From Eutypella sp. D-1 (Eukaryota > Ascomycota > Sordariomycetes > Xylariales > Diatrypaceae): DNA of 64,000 nt. The stretch covers positions 291,693 through 355,692 of the forward strand of contig JAJTTP010000028.1 in the NCBI GenBank assembly GCA_023313575.1, written 5' to 3'. The notes beneath the pieces are model-generated. The model was not told the origin of the DNA and ran no database searches. It worked only from the letters and a program-made list of their open reading frames with translations. The position numbers were made by a program, and so were the translations under genes. Every line of letters starts with the position of its first letter. Position 1 is the first letter of the stretch. Positions 1 through 12,145 of this stretch are shown piece by piece.

Positions 1-1092
1 AAAAACGGATCGACCGAAAACTTTAACGGTTTACGAATTATTATACGTAAATATAAAGTAATTATTATATAAAAAAAATAAACCGAGAAATTAGAATTTT
101 TAAACATAAAAACACCTTTTTTAAAATTAATAAAAAAGTACGTCGAATAATAAATACGTAAAGTTTATATCGTTTCCATTTATTAATTAAAAACTGCTTT
201 CGACTATTTTATAATAGCATAATATATTAAGCCCGGCTTTAAAAAAATTAAAATATTAAACGTTAAAATTAAATAACAAATAAATAATAAAGACCGTAAA
301 TTTAATTATATCGAATTAAATCCTACGAAGTTAAAACTATACGTATTCGTTAATAAGTTATTTGTTAATAATAAAAACATAAGTTCGTAAATCGGATATT
401 TTATCGTTTTAAATAATAAAAAGTTAAAAAACCATAATAATAAGTTAAATATTAAAAATAATATTATTTATTAATTATTTATTAAATATAAACATATTAC
501 CCGTAACGTTTTAATTAATAAAATATACGGTATGGTTTAAGGTTTTAACATAGGATATATTTTATACTATACATTTAATACTATCTTAATATATTTATCG
601 CTTACCCGGGCCTTATTAGTTTTATATATTAATTCCTTTTCCTTATATTAATGCTTAATATAAATAAATAGCATTAATAAAAAAAGATTAATAATCGATT
701 TAATAACATTACGACAGTTTTATAAAAACATTTATCGAAAATAACCAGATTATTTTAAAACTAAAGGGTTAAATAAAACGGAAGTAATAATATTAACGTT
801 TATTATTTAACTATTTATTTATTTATTCGTTTATTTTCATTTTTTTTATAACACTTTATAATTAATTAATTATAAAAAAAAATAAAATAAATGTTAATTA
901 TTAATAGTTATTAGTATGGACCTATATACCAATAAAAAGTACCTATGTACCTATCTCCCGTTTATATAAGGATACGGGCTTCGCCCGTATCCCTCCCAGA
1001 TAGAAAGATAGACCTTAGACCAGAATACAACACCAGTCTCACCCCCTTTCATTCTGTTATTATCTCTTTCCTTTACGTACGTACCTACCAAC
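1..1092 (+). mobile_element. 3' end of RIPed Ty1/copia retrotransposon (copy A), cut by window edge
   Basis: AT-rich DNA that aligns over its length with 47.9-49.05 kb (copy B). Between about 300 and 760 the plus-strand reading, ignoring stops, gives an RNase H-like domain of the fungal Ty1/copia type, with segments such as KLYVFV, QIGYFIVL and GMVQGFNIGY. The LTR end follows, with a TATA-like TTTATATAAGG, a small GGGCTTCGCCC stem-loop near 970, and a terminus ending ACCAACA at about 1086-1092. Copy A is less mutated than copy B but lacks roughly 70 bp present in B around 48.63-48.70 kb. The C and G that remain are mostly in CpG or CC, the usual pattern after RIP. The LTR start was not located. 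Family assignment rests on visible motifs; the boundary to the HET gene is exact to a few bases. Confidence 0.85.
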
Positions 1093-2817
1093 ACCTTAAG
1101 CTACTGTTGGGGCGGCAGCAACGGGTTTAGAGCTACAAAATTGAATATCTCTAAGATTCTTCAGGGACTGGACGAGGAGGAGCTGCCGGCCACGATTCGA
1201 GATGCCATCGAGTTAGCTAGGTATCTCGGGGTACGGTACCTCTGGGTCGATGCACTCTGTATCATCCAGGATGACAGGCAGGACTGGATTCACGAGTCAG
1301 GTAAGATGGCGGCTGTCTACGGGCAGGCATTTCTTACCATCGCGGCGACCTCTGTGGCATCTTCACGGATCTCATTCCTGCACTTGAGCCGGGAAAACGA
1401 AGAGTACTTATTTCGGTTACGAAACAAAAGTCTCTACGAACGCCAAAAGAGTAACGACGATGAAACAATACCGTCTGGCGTGCTAGGCGTGCGGCGAACC
1501 TTACGTTCGGGATTTCACCAGGATCCTTACAAGCCCACCGTGGATCCCGGCATGTGTCGCGCTTGGACGCTGCAGGAGTATTTGCTGTCGCCGCGTGTCA
1601 TATACTTCTCGACAGACGAGGTACAATGGACGTGCCGAACGATCCGGGCATGTGAGTGTAATAACCCTGAAGACCTCGACACGCCACGCCTGGAGACGCT
1701 GCAGCGAGAAATTACACGAGTGCAGGGAAAGGAAAAGCAGACAAGACCATCGGAAAGCTATAGCAACAATGATGCCATACGCCTGGTCATGCTGCAATGC
1801 TATAGTTTCTGGAATGACATTGTCAAGCGATACTCCGGCCGTCAGCTCAGCTGTGCTCGGGATAAATTGCCGGCATTATCGGGCGTCGCGCGCGAGTATG
1901 CCCGGATTCTAGACGACGGAAGGCACTCGGATATGGCACCCACGCGGCCATCACGCTACCTCGCCGGGCTGTGGGAGAATGACATTCATAGAGGACTGTG
2001 CTGGTACAGCCCTGGGTACAACCACACGCGTATTGACACTAGTTTTTTGTCTGTGGAGTATTGTGCGCCGAGCTGGTCATGGGCTTCACTCGAGAACAAA
2101 GTTATCACCCACAATGAACCCGATGGGTACGTCCCGCATGCCGAAATCCTTGAAGCCGCGTGTGCTTTAGCAAACCCAGACGACCCGTTCGGGCAGGTCT
2201 TGAACGAGGGCACGTACCTCAAGGTCCGTGGTGAAGTGGTAGAGACAAAGATGACATTGACACAAGGATCATTGGAGTGGATGGTAGTTTGCGAAACCCC
2301 ATATGGTTCTATTTGGATGGATTGTGGCGTTGAAAGCGTTTTTCTCAATGACACCGTTTTCGAACAGCTCGGCGCCACCGATGCAGCACTAACTAGTACT
2401 GATGAAAGTCAGGCGCTAGACCCAAGCCCAGCTAGAACAGTCAGAAGGCGACATGGACGAAGCGCCACTAGCACGGATGATGACCTAGGTCGTGTGGGCT
2501 CGCCCGGGGAGTCGGATACCTTGCCAGATGCCCGGTCGGGGCGGGAAGAAAGACGACAAGAGTGGAAGGGTAAACAGAGATGGGGAAAGGATATCCTAGG
2601 CAAGCAGTTTACCGTCTGGCTACTGTATTTGATGGAAGGCCCCATCGACGATGGCATAATATCGCGTTACGTATTAGCTTTGGGTCGGCCTGCGGGAGAG
2701 CAATCGGAGGTGTATGAACGTATTGGATTACTGTCAATCAAGGACACTGATTCTGATGACTATATCCCGTGGCCAGTAGAAGAGGAAGGCTTGATAAGGA
2801 CTATTACAATAGTATAA
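1093..2817 (+). pseudogene. 5'-truncated HET-domain (heterokaryon incompatibility) gene
   Basis: HET proteins (PF06985) act in fungal non-self recognition and cell death. The open frame starts within the LTR junction: positions 1096-1113 encode LSYCWG, a core HET motif normally 60-100 residues into the protein. It is followed by ARYLGVRYLWVDALCIIQDD, the W-x-x-E/S-x-KMA.VYGQA segment and L-TIAAT, all canonical. The frame runs uninterrupted to a TAA at 2815-2817. No ATG lies in frame between the LTR end and the domain (the first candidate at 1141 is TTG), so the promoter, start codon and N-terminus have been replaced by the copia LTR. The remaining frame (about 574 codons) is free of stops, so the break is recent or still selected. 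An LTR-driven transcript is possible but inferred. The missing 5' part lies outside the window or is lost. Confidence 0.9.
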
Positions 2818-3239
2818 AGGAAACTACTTATCTGGAGAAACGAAGAGAATGGTGATGTTTTGTAATTTCAGATTCCATACCTCTGTCTCACAACCTCGCG
2901 GTCACTTATCTTAAAGAACACCCCACGGCTGCATCCGGACGCGACCGCGGCGAGTTAGGGCTGTTTGGTGTGCCTTTTTGCCATTGCTCAGCACGAGGAC
3001 TGTTTCCAACGCGACCGTAGCAGATAGCCGACGTCCACCACGCCGTCGAGAGCTTTCGAGTTAACGACAGAGCTGGTTTAAGCAAATGTCGGCCCTCAGT
3101 TGCTTGACGTATCTGGAGTAGGCGGCTGTACGGGGCCTTCATCTGGGGCTGGAGAAGCTGTCTGGCCGCGTGAGAAGGAGCTCGATGGTCCGCTTTGCAC
3201 TGCAACTTCGGCTGTTTTGAGGAAATGTGTAAGCCCGTG
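2818..3239. other. Intergenic, no gene seen
   Basis: About 420 bp between the HET pseudogene and the first MITE. Short frames on the minus strand near 2906-3298 show no recognisable motif and run into the MITE. Nothing supported here. Confidence 0.5.
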
Positions 3240-3442
3240 TATGGCTTGAGGTGGGTGGTTATTTTGGCCAAATTACCCACCCATAAATTCAAGCCCATGG
3301 TTACCTATGGGTATAAAAATTTCGAAATCGAAAATTTTGAAGTATTAAAAATTGCAAATAATTCGACAAAAGGAATAAAAAAATTTCGTGGGTGCTCGTG
3401 GGTAAAAAAAAATCCGTGGGTGGGTGGGTAATTCAAGGCATA
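3240..3442. mobile_element. hAT-like MITE 1 (203 bp)
   Basis: Terminal inverted repeats TATGGCTTGA (left) and TCAAGGCATA (right) match at 9 of 10 positions. The element is flanked by a perfect 8-bp direct repeat AGCCCGTG at 3232-3239 and 3443-3450, the target-duplication length of hAT transposons. The inside is rich in GTGGGT/ACCCAC words and holds TTTGGCCAAA, also found in MITE 2. No coding capacity. Confidence 0.85.
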
Positions 3443-3801
3443 AGCCCGTGCACCAAAATCCCTTCCCTGGAATTACTAAGCTTCTGACAAAGTCTACTTA
3501 GCCATAAGGATAGTCGACCGCGACCGGCGCTGCGCATTGTAAGATCTATGTCGTAGCTAATGGGTACACCTAGGCTTTGAGATGCATACTTAATGAGCAC
3601 TCATAAAATTCGTATTGGAAACAGAAAAAGACTGATAGATGCTCACCAAATGCTCGTTTTTTGGTAGGTTCTTTTTTACATTTGCGCACGGACTGGTAAA
3701 ATGGGTAATCTACCCGATACGTACTAACTAGGTACGTATGTAAGGAACTGGGAGTACATATCAGATTCCAAGCAGGCAAGCCAGGGGTACAGTACCACTA
3801 G

Positions 3802-4025
3802 GCTGGCTTGGCATATCCATTGTCCATGGGTGCGGATGGATAAAGAAGCTGGTGGTGGGTATACTCACCCACCTACGAATTTCTTTTTACCCATCCACTT
3901 AAGCCACTTCCATGGGTGGATAATTTGGCCAAAATAGCTACCTACGCGCCACGTGTGGGCAACCCATAGGCGTTAAAAAAAAACCACGGGTATTTATGGG
4001 CACCTAGATACCCACCCTAAGCCAT
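3802..4025. mobile_element. hAT-like MITE 2 (224 bp)
   Basis: Degenerate inverted ends GCTGGCTTGG and CCCTAAGCCAT. Flanked by ACCACTAG (3794-3801) and ACCAGTAG (4026-4033), an 8-bp duplication with one mismatch. Shares TTTGGCC and many GGGT/ACCC words with MITE 1. Same family by structure; boundaries are less certain than for MITE 1. Confidence 0.65.
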
Positions 4026-4033
4026 ACCAGTAG

Positions 4034-5377
4034 TGGGTGCGTTAATGATTTGATTACTAACGGGCACAGACTGCAAACACGTATAAGATAAAGCGAATAA
4101 TCTTTATTCAACGCTATGGCCACTATGTAACGCGGCGAAACTGGTGGAGATATAACGGTCCGCAAATTAATGAGTTCAGCGGTGTCAGCGGAAATAAGAA
4201 AAAAGGAAGAACCTAAACACAAGGTTCCCTATGCCACGGGATATACCTATAGGGCGAACAAGTAGGACTGCGAAATGGAATGGTAGGCCCTGACAATATC
4301 GATAACAGCCGCGCTTTACCCTCTGGGTATCTTATTTAGCAAAGGTTGCTTACAATTGGCGCATTCGTATCGGGAGTCTACTGGTTGTGTTTATATCTGC
4401 TGGCGCGGAAAATGGGCGAGACTTCTAACCTGTTAGCAATAGCTGTGAGGTTCTCCGGTACCTATAGGCAATACCATACCCCTACGGTAGAGATCGTGTC
4501 AATTGGTCATAAGTAACCCATATTCTTCAATTTACTCATAGTCCTGGACGTCAAGGCGAGGTCGATGTTTGTCTGGTAGTAGTATTTTAGGTACACATGT
4601 ATTGCGTTATCGCTTTGAGTGTCACGGTCAATTGAGCCTCTTAGAGTGGGGTCATCTAATAGGGGTAGGTGGGGTCGGACATAGCAGAGCTGGGAGGCTT
4701 ATGTCCGAAGGTCGCCTATGTACTTTGTACCTCCATACCCCACCTATACCTGATGATCCCTCTCTTTAGACAATATTGGAGTTCCTGCGATATATGCTGT
4801 TATGATCTACTGAACGCGATAGTATGCCATATGTCTAACGCTGCAGATTAGCGTAGGTGTGTGACAATTTACCTAATTAACAACAAGTTTGAAGGGCACT
4901 AGTAGCGACATAGTCATGCACAGTGCACACCAAGCGCATGATTATGGCCATCATCAGATGGGTTATGGTTGGGGAGGGCCATTCGGGGAAGTAGAAGATA
5001 TTGATTCTTCGAGATCTCAAGGTCCGCGATAGGATAGGGTGTATCTACGCAGATAACAATGCGATGAGATCGTCATTATACAGACGAGAGACGAACGGTT
5101 ATCACTTCGACAGCATGACGACTAGAGCATCACGTTAAACCAGAGTCCTCCTGGCGATGTTAGCAGCTAAAGTAGACTTTAGTGAGACACGTTCCTAAGA
5201 TAGTGACGAATCAAGACTTGGGACGGTAATACTGTACACAGCACACCGCTCGTACAACAGGTATGCGGTCTATCGCCCTCATCGCAACAACCACTAGATC
5301 AGAAATGTACGTTGATAGACATAGAGGTTTGTTTTAAAAGTTGCGTAACCAATAGACCGGACTATCATCGAGACCTA
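4034..5377. other. Intergenic, no gene seen
   Basis: About 1.3 kb of mixed-composition DNA with only short unrelated frames. No domain, RNA gene or repeat copy recognised. Confidence 0.5.
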
Positions 5378-6186
5378 TCATTTTTTCCTTGTAAAACAAA
5401 CCCAAGAGATCATGTCGATAGACCCTGTAGCCTCTTCCGCGGGAGTCAGACTTTCCCGTAATGCCTTCTGCCAGCGTAAAGTTGCATCCGAAGTGCCATC
5501 GTGCAGTGGATTCCAGAACGCGGCGCTCAAAGCCTGAACAATGCCATCTGCGTTTCCTCTGTCGAAGCATGTCTTTTCCATAACCACCTGCGTGTTTTCC
5601 AGTGAAAAACCCCCGCCGTGTACCGTTAACTCGAGTTTCTCCTTCGTGTCCCAGTCGTTATCCATAGGCGAACGGAAACGAGGGGCACCGACAGCCTGAG
5701 TCGCCCTCCCCACGAGCTGTGGAACGCCACCTTGCTTCCACGTTGTAAAGACAGCATATCCACCTGGTTTAAGCACGCGGTAGACCTCTCGGGTGCAGCT
5801 CACGGCGTCCGGCACGTACATGATCCCAAAATTCATGAACACGAGATCAAAATACTCATTGGGTACTCCCTCAAGTCTCTCCGCGTCTCTGACTTTGACG
5901 ATACTGTGTCCCACCCGTTCGCATCCGCCTTTTCTTGGTACAGCTTCACCATACCCTGGGCAATGTCCAAACCAAGCACTGTGGGTAGGGGATTGTGACC
6001 AGCGGACAAGGCTGACTGGATGATGAGGCTAGTGACTTCGCCACTGCCACAAGCCAAGTCCAACACACGGCTTCCAGAGTTGAGCGGAGGGATGCGCTTC
6101 AATGCGGCCTCGGCGATGCGGCGAGTAACATGTGCGGCGATTTCCGCATAGTCGGCGGCGCCATTGTCAAAGCTGCCTTGAGCCAT
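5378..6186 (-). pseudogene. Class I SAM-dependent methyltransferase with a frameshift
   Basis: Reads from ATG at 6186 as a methyltransferase of the methyltransf_11/25 type. Motif I is VLDLACGSGE (residues 41-50), then VLGLDIAQGMV (motif II region). The frame derails near 5905-5915, just after GWDT; the other frame carries the rest: VRDAE, FDLVFMNFG (motif IV), VLKPGGYAVFTTW (motif VI) and a complete C-terminus to the stop at 5378. A single missing base explains this. Total length would be about 270 residues, normal for the family. Substrate unknown. The frameshift may be real or a base-call error; no other damage is seen. It stands alone, with no adjacent biosynthetic gene. Confidence 0.8.
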
Positions 6187-6731
6187 GTTGCTGAGAATTG
6201 GTAATCTGATGGAGGGGAGGCTATTCCGATGCCGTCAGCCGTCAGTCGTCTGGAATTGTAATGACGATAATTATATTCTTAACGCTGCTAGGTGGTCCCG
6301 GAGTCTTAAGTGTCATTAAGCGGATACTCGGATGTCGGCGGTCCAACGCGGGAAGGTTAGCGGTTCAAATATTAACGTAGAAACTTCCGCCCGAGAAGTG
6401 GCCGGGCTTTGAAGCTTTATAGCGCCATGGTCATGGACGAATCATCAACCCCGTGGGGCAATCTCGGGCCCATCCACGATCAGCAGTGTTAGTGATTAAT
6501 CAAATCCCTAGATTTGTCAGTGTTTCGGGATCTGCTCAGTTGATTAGTAATTGCGAAATAGTCGGAAGTTGAGCACTCGGTCTCGTGTCGGGGCTACCTT
6601 GATCGCGTTAGCACATCGTATACTCAGTAAGTTCTTAATTATCGCCGTGGGCCTTTCCTCTTATATTCGACCGTGCCATGCTATACACCGCTAGTTCGTT
6701 ACATCACCCCACCCAGTATTTTCATTCCCAT

Positions 6732-7203
6732 TCACCTAGCTTTAACTTCACTAATTTGCGTCCCATAAAGAATGGTGCCGCCATCGCCGCCTCGGGGACG
6801 CATGGTACTGTCGCCTAAAAGAGGTTTCTCGATGTGGGCAGATTTGACGTCACCATCGGACGTGCTGGATCGCCCTCCACTTTCCCTCGCCATGTCAAGG
6901 CTGTTAACGTCGACTACTCTTCCATGAAATCCCTGAAGCCAGCTGACTTGGGAAGATTGACTGATCAAATACTCACGAGCGACGATTAGCGCTACCAAGA
7001 CGTAGTGAGCCTGCTGATGCAATAGCCACATACATCCAAAGCCTACATACATGCTTGCCTGCCAATAGTGCAGTTGCTAGGATTTTGCGTGTGCATAACA
7101 TGGCTATCAGGCCATTCTGCAGAGGGAGACTAGTTAAAAAGCGGCTCCGGCCAACATATACGACCAGAATCCCTATAACCATGCAGTTCGTCAGCGCTGT
7201 CAC
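6732..7203 (-). pseudogene. Possible membrane-protein gene remnant
   Basis: Two overlapping minus-strand frames (6973-7203 and 6732-7052) together give a hydrophobic stretch followed by a hydrophilic tail ending RPRGGDGGTILYGTQISEV before the stop at 6732. This resembles the end of a fungal integral-membrane protein broken by a frameshift, but I do not recognise the family and cannot exclude chance. The tail is the better-supported part. Confidence 0.25.
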
Positions 7204-7227
7204 TTAAGAGGCGGTTATTCTTCTACT

Positions 7228-7898
7228 TTACTTGGCTTCTTGTGACGGCTGTGGGAATCTTGGAAGCAGTTGGGTTACGCTGTTTGGGCCAGTGCCTTTT
7301 GGTGGATGATATTCACTTGGGACCAGATGGCTTGCCGGACGATTTGGTCGTTGGCTCGGCCGGGTCATTGTTCGCGGTGCGCTGACGCTTAGCAGTTGTA
7401 ACGTTGTCGTCAGTAGCTGTGGGCTTAGTTCGTTTGCCGGGGAAACCACACAGTAGGATCTGTCAGCGTGTCTAGGAAGTGGAAGTCATCAACGAAGTTG
7501 CGGGCTGTGCGGTGACGGAACCCTGTGGGTTTTAAGGGGCTGCCTAGGACAAAGTATCTGCCTGAGCCGCCTGGGGAGGCTAGGAGGCAACAGGAGTGAT
7601 TGCCTTCTTCGGCCGACGACGGCGACGGTTGGATTGGTCTGGGAACCGGCTGCCGCAGGCGACGACGCCTTGGATCCCGGGATGTGAAGGCTGGGGTTGG
7701 GCATCTGCTTCTGTATGCTGGTGGTGGTGGGCTTCGGCATCTGCGGAGGTGGAATCGGGGTGTGCGAGGCTTCCTTTGAGGACGCCTTGGATATAGAGGC
7801 CTGACGGCTTTGTGGAGCGCCCTGCGACAGCGCCGGCGTCGGCGTCTTCTGCGGTGAAGTTGGTGTGGGCGCTTTCGGAGACGTTCCCCTTCCAACAC
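7228..7898 (-). other. Pro/Ser/Arg-rich low-complexity open stretch, uncertain
   Basis: GC-rich DNA open in more than one minus-strand frame. One frame (7489-7740) is Pro/Ser/Thr-rich; another (7425-7898) is Arg/Pro-rich and ends with an acidic/aromatic segment DDFHFLDTLTDPTVWF. The composition suits a disordered region of a regulatory protein, but no domain is visible and the frames conflict. It may be a degraded gene fragment. Confidence 0.2.
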
Positions 7899-7899
7899 A

Positions 7900-8779
7900 G
7901 ATACTACTGCTTAGTTTCCCTCCGCAAACTGAGTAGAGTCACTGAGCTACGCCGCATGAAAAATGATGTTCATTCGTGTCCTTTGGCGTTTGAGTCTGCG
8001 TAACACAATACTGTATGTGATCCGCACAGCAAGTCGTGAAGCCAGCTGACGGATACTCTTTATCATAGCAATGCTAACCCGCGACGCTCAAAATCAAGGT
8101 TCTGAATAAGATGACCATGGTGGCACAGAGCGTGTAAGTGTCGGTCCATGATTGCAGAAGGAAGTGTTAGCCATGCGTGCATGGTGCATCCAGGGTGGTT
8201 ATGGTGAAGCGGCTTTGCACAACTTGTATCCTGTCGTCATACATTCAATTTATTAAGGCCTTTCTACAGATTGGGAATTTCTTGCAAGAGCGCCGCTGGT
8301 ACGTCCATAGATGGTATGGGTACAATCTAAATATATATCAGGTAGTGGATGACCTAATGTAATTCAGCATAGCGAGTTCCCTGTACGTGCTCCAGAACGC
8401 TGTCGAGGCTTATCTCCTACATATCTCCGGCTTCACTTTCCTTCTAGCGTGGATACGTGAGATGCAGCATCAGGACGTACTGACCAGGGTTTATATACCT
8501 AAATGGATACCTATATCTTGACGGGCTATCCATTACAGCAGTAAATACTTGTTGCATTTCATATCACGCATAGCCATTCATGGCTAGGGCTAGTTACATG
8601 CTGTCCGTTAGACAGGAGGTGCAGAATGTCTACCATTATTAGTAACACGTGCCAGAAACTAAGCTAAATGTAGAAAGGGTTAGGCCCCTATATACCTGAG
8701 AAGACTAAGAGATTAATAAAAGTTTTACGTTAGGAAGTATTAACCCAGTTGAGCCCCTTTAGTGGGTCTTGTCAATTAG
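7900..8779. other. Intergenic, no gene seen
   Basis: About 880 bp with only short frames and no recognisable motif. Confidence 0.45.
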
Positions 8780-8804
8780 TTAAGCAAGTGGGGCGGGTGC
8801 CCCT

Positions 8805-9290
8805 ATATCCAGGCGAGGAGTGCTGAGAGGAGCGGCGAGAGAGGATTCGCGACGTGAGGGAACCCGCAGCGGGGCGGGGAGAACCAGGAGCGATGCTAAC
8901 CGATCGGCGAGAGGCCGAAGACAAGGAGGCGGGGGGACGGCGAACCGCACCACTTGCTGGTGGGGTCGTAGGACGCACAGTGGAAGCCCGCGACTGAGGG
9001 GCGGCCGAAGGTCGAACAGGAAGCGCGAGCGGAGCCGGTGGCGCCGGGGCAGGGGGCGCAGGCGAGGCTGGCGGGGCTGGCGAGGCTGGCGGGGCTGGCG
9101 AGGCTGGGGCCGGTAACGAGGGAGAGGTGACCGGGGCCCGGCGAGCGCGTTTTGCGCAGGAGGATGGGCGGCCGCGCGAGTGGCGGCGCGACGAACACTC
9201 GGCGAAGAGGGGGAGCCTGGCATCCCCACCACATGAGAGGGAGGCACCGGGGTGTTGGGCACGACCGCGCGAGGCGCGGCCGTGCTTATC
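8805..9290. other. Sharp GC-rich island with 18-bp tandem repeat
   Basis: About 490 bp of strongly GC-rich DNA inside much poorer sequence. It holds roughly two and a half copies of an 18-bp unit (GCGAGGCTGGCGGGGCTG) at about 9061-9109. All frames stay open because stops are rare at this composition, so open frames here (for example minus 8780-9262) are weak evidence of a gene. The minus-strand products are Pro/Ser/Arg-rich without a domain. Confidence 0.6.
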
Positions 9291-9808
9291 GTCGGTATAT
9301 TTAGGTCCCTTTCTTATATGTCATAATCATGTGTCCCAACCGCTTAAGTATAGATTCAAACGGCTTTAACTTAATTTAAATTGAGTTTAAATCAATTGAA
9401 CTGGACCTGCGACATTCCGTTCTGTAAAAGTAGGAGCTACTTAGCGTTTGCGGTAGAATCAGTGACTCTGGCACCTTTGTGCATGCACCAATAACTATGG
9501 ACGGAGTTTAATAGTTGTTCGAGTAAATAAACACGTGTTAGAAATGATAGGAGTTTGGTTGATTTATATCTTCGATGCACACCTACCAGGACTAACTTAC
9601 GCACTACTTGTGGAAAAAGGGGCTGCGAGCTTCCTTGACTCTGTATTGCGTTTCAAGTTGGAGGGACGCCAGAAAATATATCAACATAAGCTAAGAGATA
9701 TTGATAATAAGCGGTTATGCGTGTATTTAACCTCATCGCCTGATCTATCGTTCATGTACACATCGCCACATATGGTTACATGACAGAGCAACCGCCCTTT
9801 ACCTGACC

Positions 9809-10412
9809 TCAAGGACCTTCATACTCGTCAGCTGTACATGGACCCTGGTACAGAACCTTATGTTTTGGGACTATGCCACCCGCGGTTGGAACTTGTACAA
9901 ATACGGTGTCCGTAATTCCAGGGAAATAGTTGCCGTGTCCCTGCTTACTGACATCTGGCGTGTCGGCAGCGAACAGTAGCCCCTGTCTCTCCCCTCCCGC
10001 GATGGTGGTAGTAATGTTGCTATCTGGCAGCATTATCACTGCCAGGCCCTGAATAGCAATAACCCATCTGTTTGGTGTTAACTCTTATCAGCCGCCCTTT
10101 ATGCTGTCGTGGCATGCCACGGCGGAGATGGTGTGTTGTTCTGACTTACTGAGGGACAGGTGCGGTGTGAAACCCTGCCTCAAAGCCTGAGGGGATCACA
10201 TTGTAAGTAATGTTGGCCACGTCACCTAAGAGTGCGGCCTGAGTGCCAACTATTCCAGGCTGAGCCGTAGATTCGAAAGGTGCTTCCAGCTCCCAACATT
10301 CGAAGTGGGAGCTGCCATGCTTGGCGGAGATGGCGGTGACGTTCAAATTGACGGCTGAAACTGCGCTCGTGGCAGAAAAAGGAAGGTGGAGGTAAAAAAG
10401 GCGGGAGAGCAT
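9809..10412 (-). CDS. Small secreted cupin-like protein, two exons
   Basis: Exon 1 is 10412-10150, intron 10149-10068 (82 nt, GTAAGT...ACAG), exon 2 is 10067-9809, giving 173 residues with phase kept across the splice. The N-terminus MLSRLFYLHLPFSATSAVSA is a plausible weak signal peptide. The body has a FECWEL segment, GFHTAPVPQ at the exon end, WVIAIQGLAVIMLPD, a GLLFAADT motif with a following GH, and a C-terminal PKHKVLYQGPC. This resembles a group of small secreted fungal proteins with a cupin-like beta-barrel fold, recognised by pattern only; no enzymatic role is known to me. ATG at 10412 was chosen because an upstream frame extension lacks a signal peptide. No sign of damage. Confidence 0.75.
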
Positions 10413-11490
10413 TTTTGCGTGCGTATATAACCTATTATCATCTAATTTATGAATGACGAACGTTAAGGTGATTTCAGGTGTACAGAGCAATGGTGTCTCT
10501 GTATAAAGCGATGTTTTGATGCTTTATGAATTTATATACTGTGGTAGAGTACATGTTACCACTACTTGGCGCTGCTTACTTTTAATAAAATATTCATACC
10601 TCGTGATTCGTCTCATCGCTTACAGGATTCAATATTACAACCTTTCCTCATCCTAAGGACGCCTCCTAACGTGAGACTCTGGCGGAGTTAGATATCTTTC
10701 TGTTATGGTCACCTCTCACATCAGCCAGGTCGTGGTGCGTGACTGCTGTGCCGTACTACACGTGGTATATATATAATATTACTATAAGATTAACCACACC
10801 TCGGCTCCTTTTTGTCCTGATGACTCTGTCAGAACATCAGATCTAGCGATCTCTCGCTCTAATAATCATCACTGTGATGTCAGGTGGGCTATTCAATTAC
10901 GTATAAACTTAGATTATGTCGACCGCCGCATTGGAAGCACGAATACTTTCCATTTCGGCCCAGACTGTCAACTGAGCGGGCAGTCGAGATCCTGTTACCA
11001 AGCCTTGAGTGATCGTAAATATCCGGCGTGCGTCCTGTAATAGTGTGGTAGTTAGTTCATTGTTCGGTTCATTAGGATGGCGATTTCTCGCCGTTATTGC
11101 CAATTGTCAAGACGAGGCCCATATTAAACCGTTCTTACCGAGAAAATATTACCTTCGGCAACTTGACAGCAGTATATCACTCTTCATATATCTTGCTGTT
11201 GCCATTCTGAAATAGGTGATATAGATTTGCCCGGAAAGGCAGGCACAAGGGGTAGTCGCTGAGCATCCTCGTAGCTCCCAACTTGAACGAAGTCCTGACT
11301 CGGAGTAATCAAAGAAGGCCAGGGACTCAGGCCTTACCTATACCTTTATCTACATCGGTGGTCGGCTATTAGATGCAGGCTCGCACCGAAGCCTCCTTGT
11401 TAGCTGCGCCGGGCCGCCGGCGACACAACCAAGACGTATGAAGGTGGAGACGTGTGCTTCAGCGCCGTGATCATGGACACGATCGCTGAT
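10413..11490. other. Intergenic, no gene seen
   Basis: Upstream region of the secreted-protein gene plus about 900 bp with no supported feature. Confidence 0.45.
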
Positions 11491-11685
11491 TGTCGCATTC
11501 AGTAGGCTCTAGATAAGGAGCGTCGTAATACAGATGGAACTGAGTATGTACTTTCTAGGTTTTTATAAAAAGAAAGGGTATTTAAAATACTTATATATCA
11601 TAGGGAACGGGGGAATATTAACACCTGGCTCCATATGGGAGAGAGCCCCATAACTAGTAAGAGGCTGTTCTTATTGGTTGCGACA
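11491..11685 (-). mobile_element. Solo LTR (195 bp), minus orientation
   Basis: Ends TGTCGCA...TGCGACA form a perfect 7-bp inverted repeat with the TG/CA boundaries of an LTR. Flanks are CTGAT (11486-11490) and TTGAT (11686-11690), a 5-bp duplication with one C/T difference. Much of it, about 160 bp, matches the reverse complement of 40991-41151. No internal retroelement sequence adjoins, so this is a solo LTR. Confidence 0.8.
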
Positions 11686-12145
11686 TTGATATTATCGTTT
11701 CGATCCCGAATCACCTGGAAGAGACATGTCCACAGCCTCGTGACAACGCAAAACCGTTTGCTTACACTTGTGAAAAAGATGGCACCTAAAGGATCGTGGG
11801 ACAATCAACTTTAAACTCGACAACTTGATTGCCAAGTCTGACGAGAGACTGGCGAAGGGGAATATTAACTTCTTGGAGACGTTCTATCCACGTATTCTTC
11901 TCACCATATTTGATCCTGCTTGCGGTGCATCTTATGAAAAAGTTGATATTATTGTCTACCTACGTAGTAGCCATAGCGTAGGTCCTAATGCGATAGTTGT
12001 CACTGGTCTGTCTAGTCCAAGCCATACTGTAATTAACGGGTTCACTTCTCTTAAGAACTTAGTCATCGACAGTCTTTTCCCTGATTTCGCCGGCGCCAAT
12101 CTCTTCGTCAAGGTTAGCTACCTCGGATACCTCTTTTCCATAGAT

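Noticed and set aside
945..1130. 61-codon plus-strand frame over the LTR end
   Set aside because: It lies in the LTR and overlaps the HET frame out of phase; no coding signal.
8780..9262. 160-codon minus-strand frame
   Set aside because: Open only because of GC-rich composition; several frames are open at once and the product is Pro/Arg low complexity.
9535..9783. 82-codon plus-strand frame
   Set aside because: No motif, no homologue recognised, between unrelated features; could be chance.
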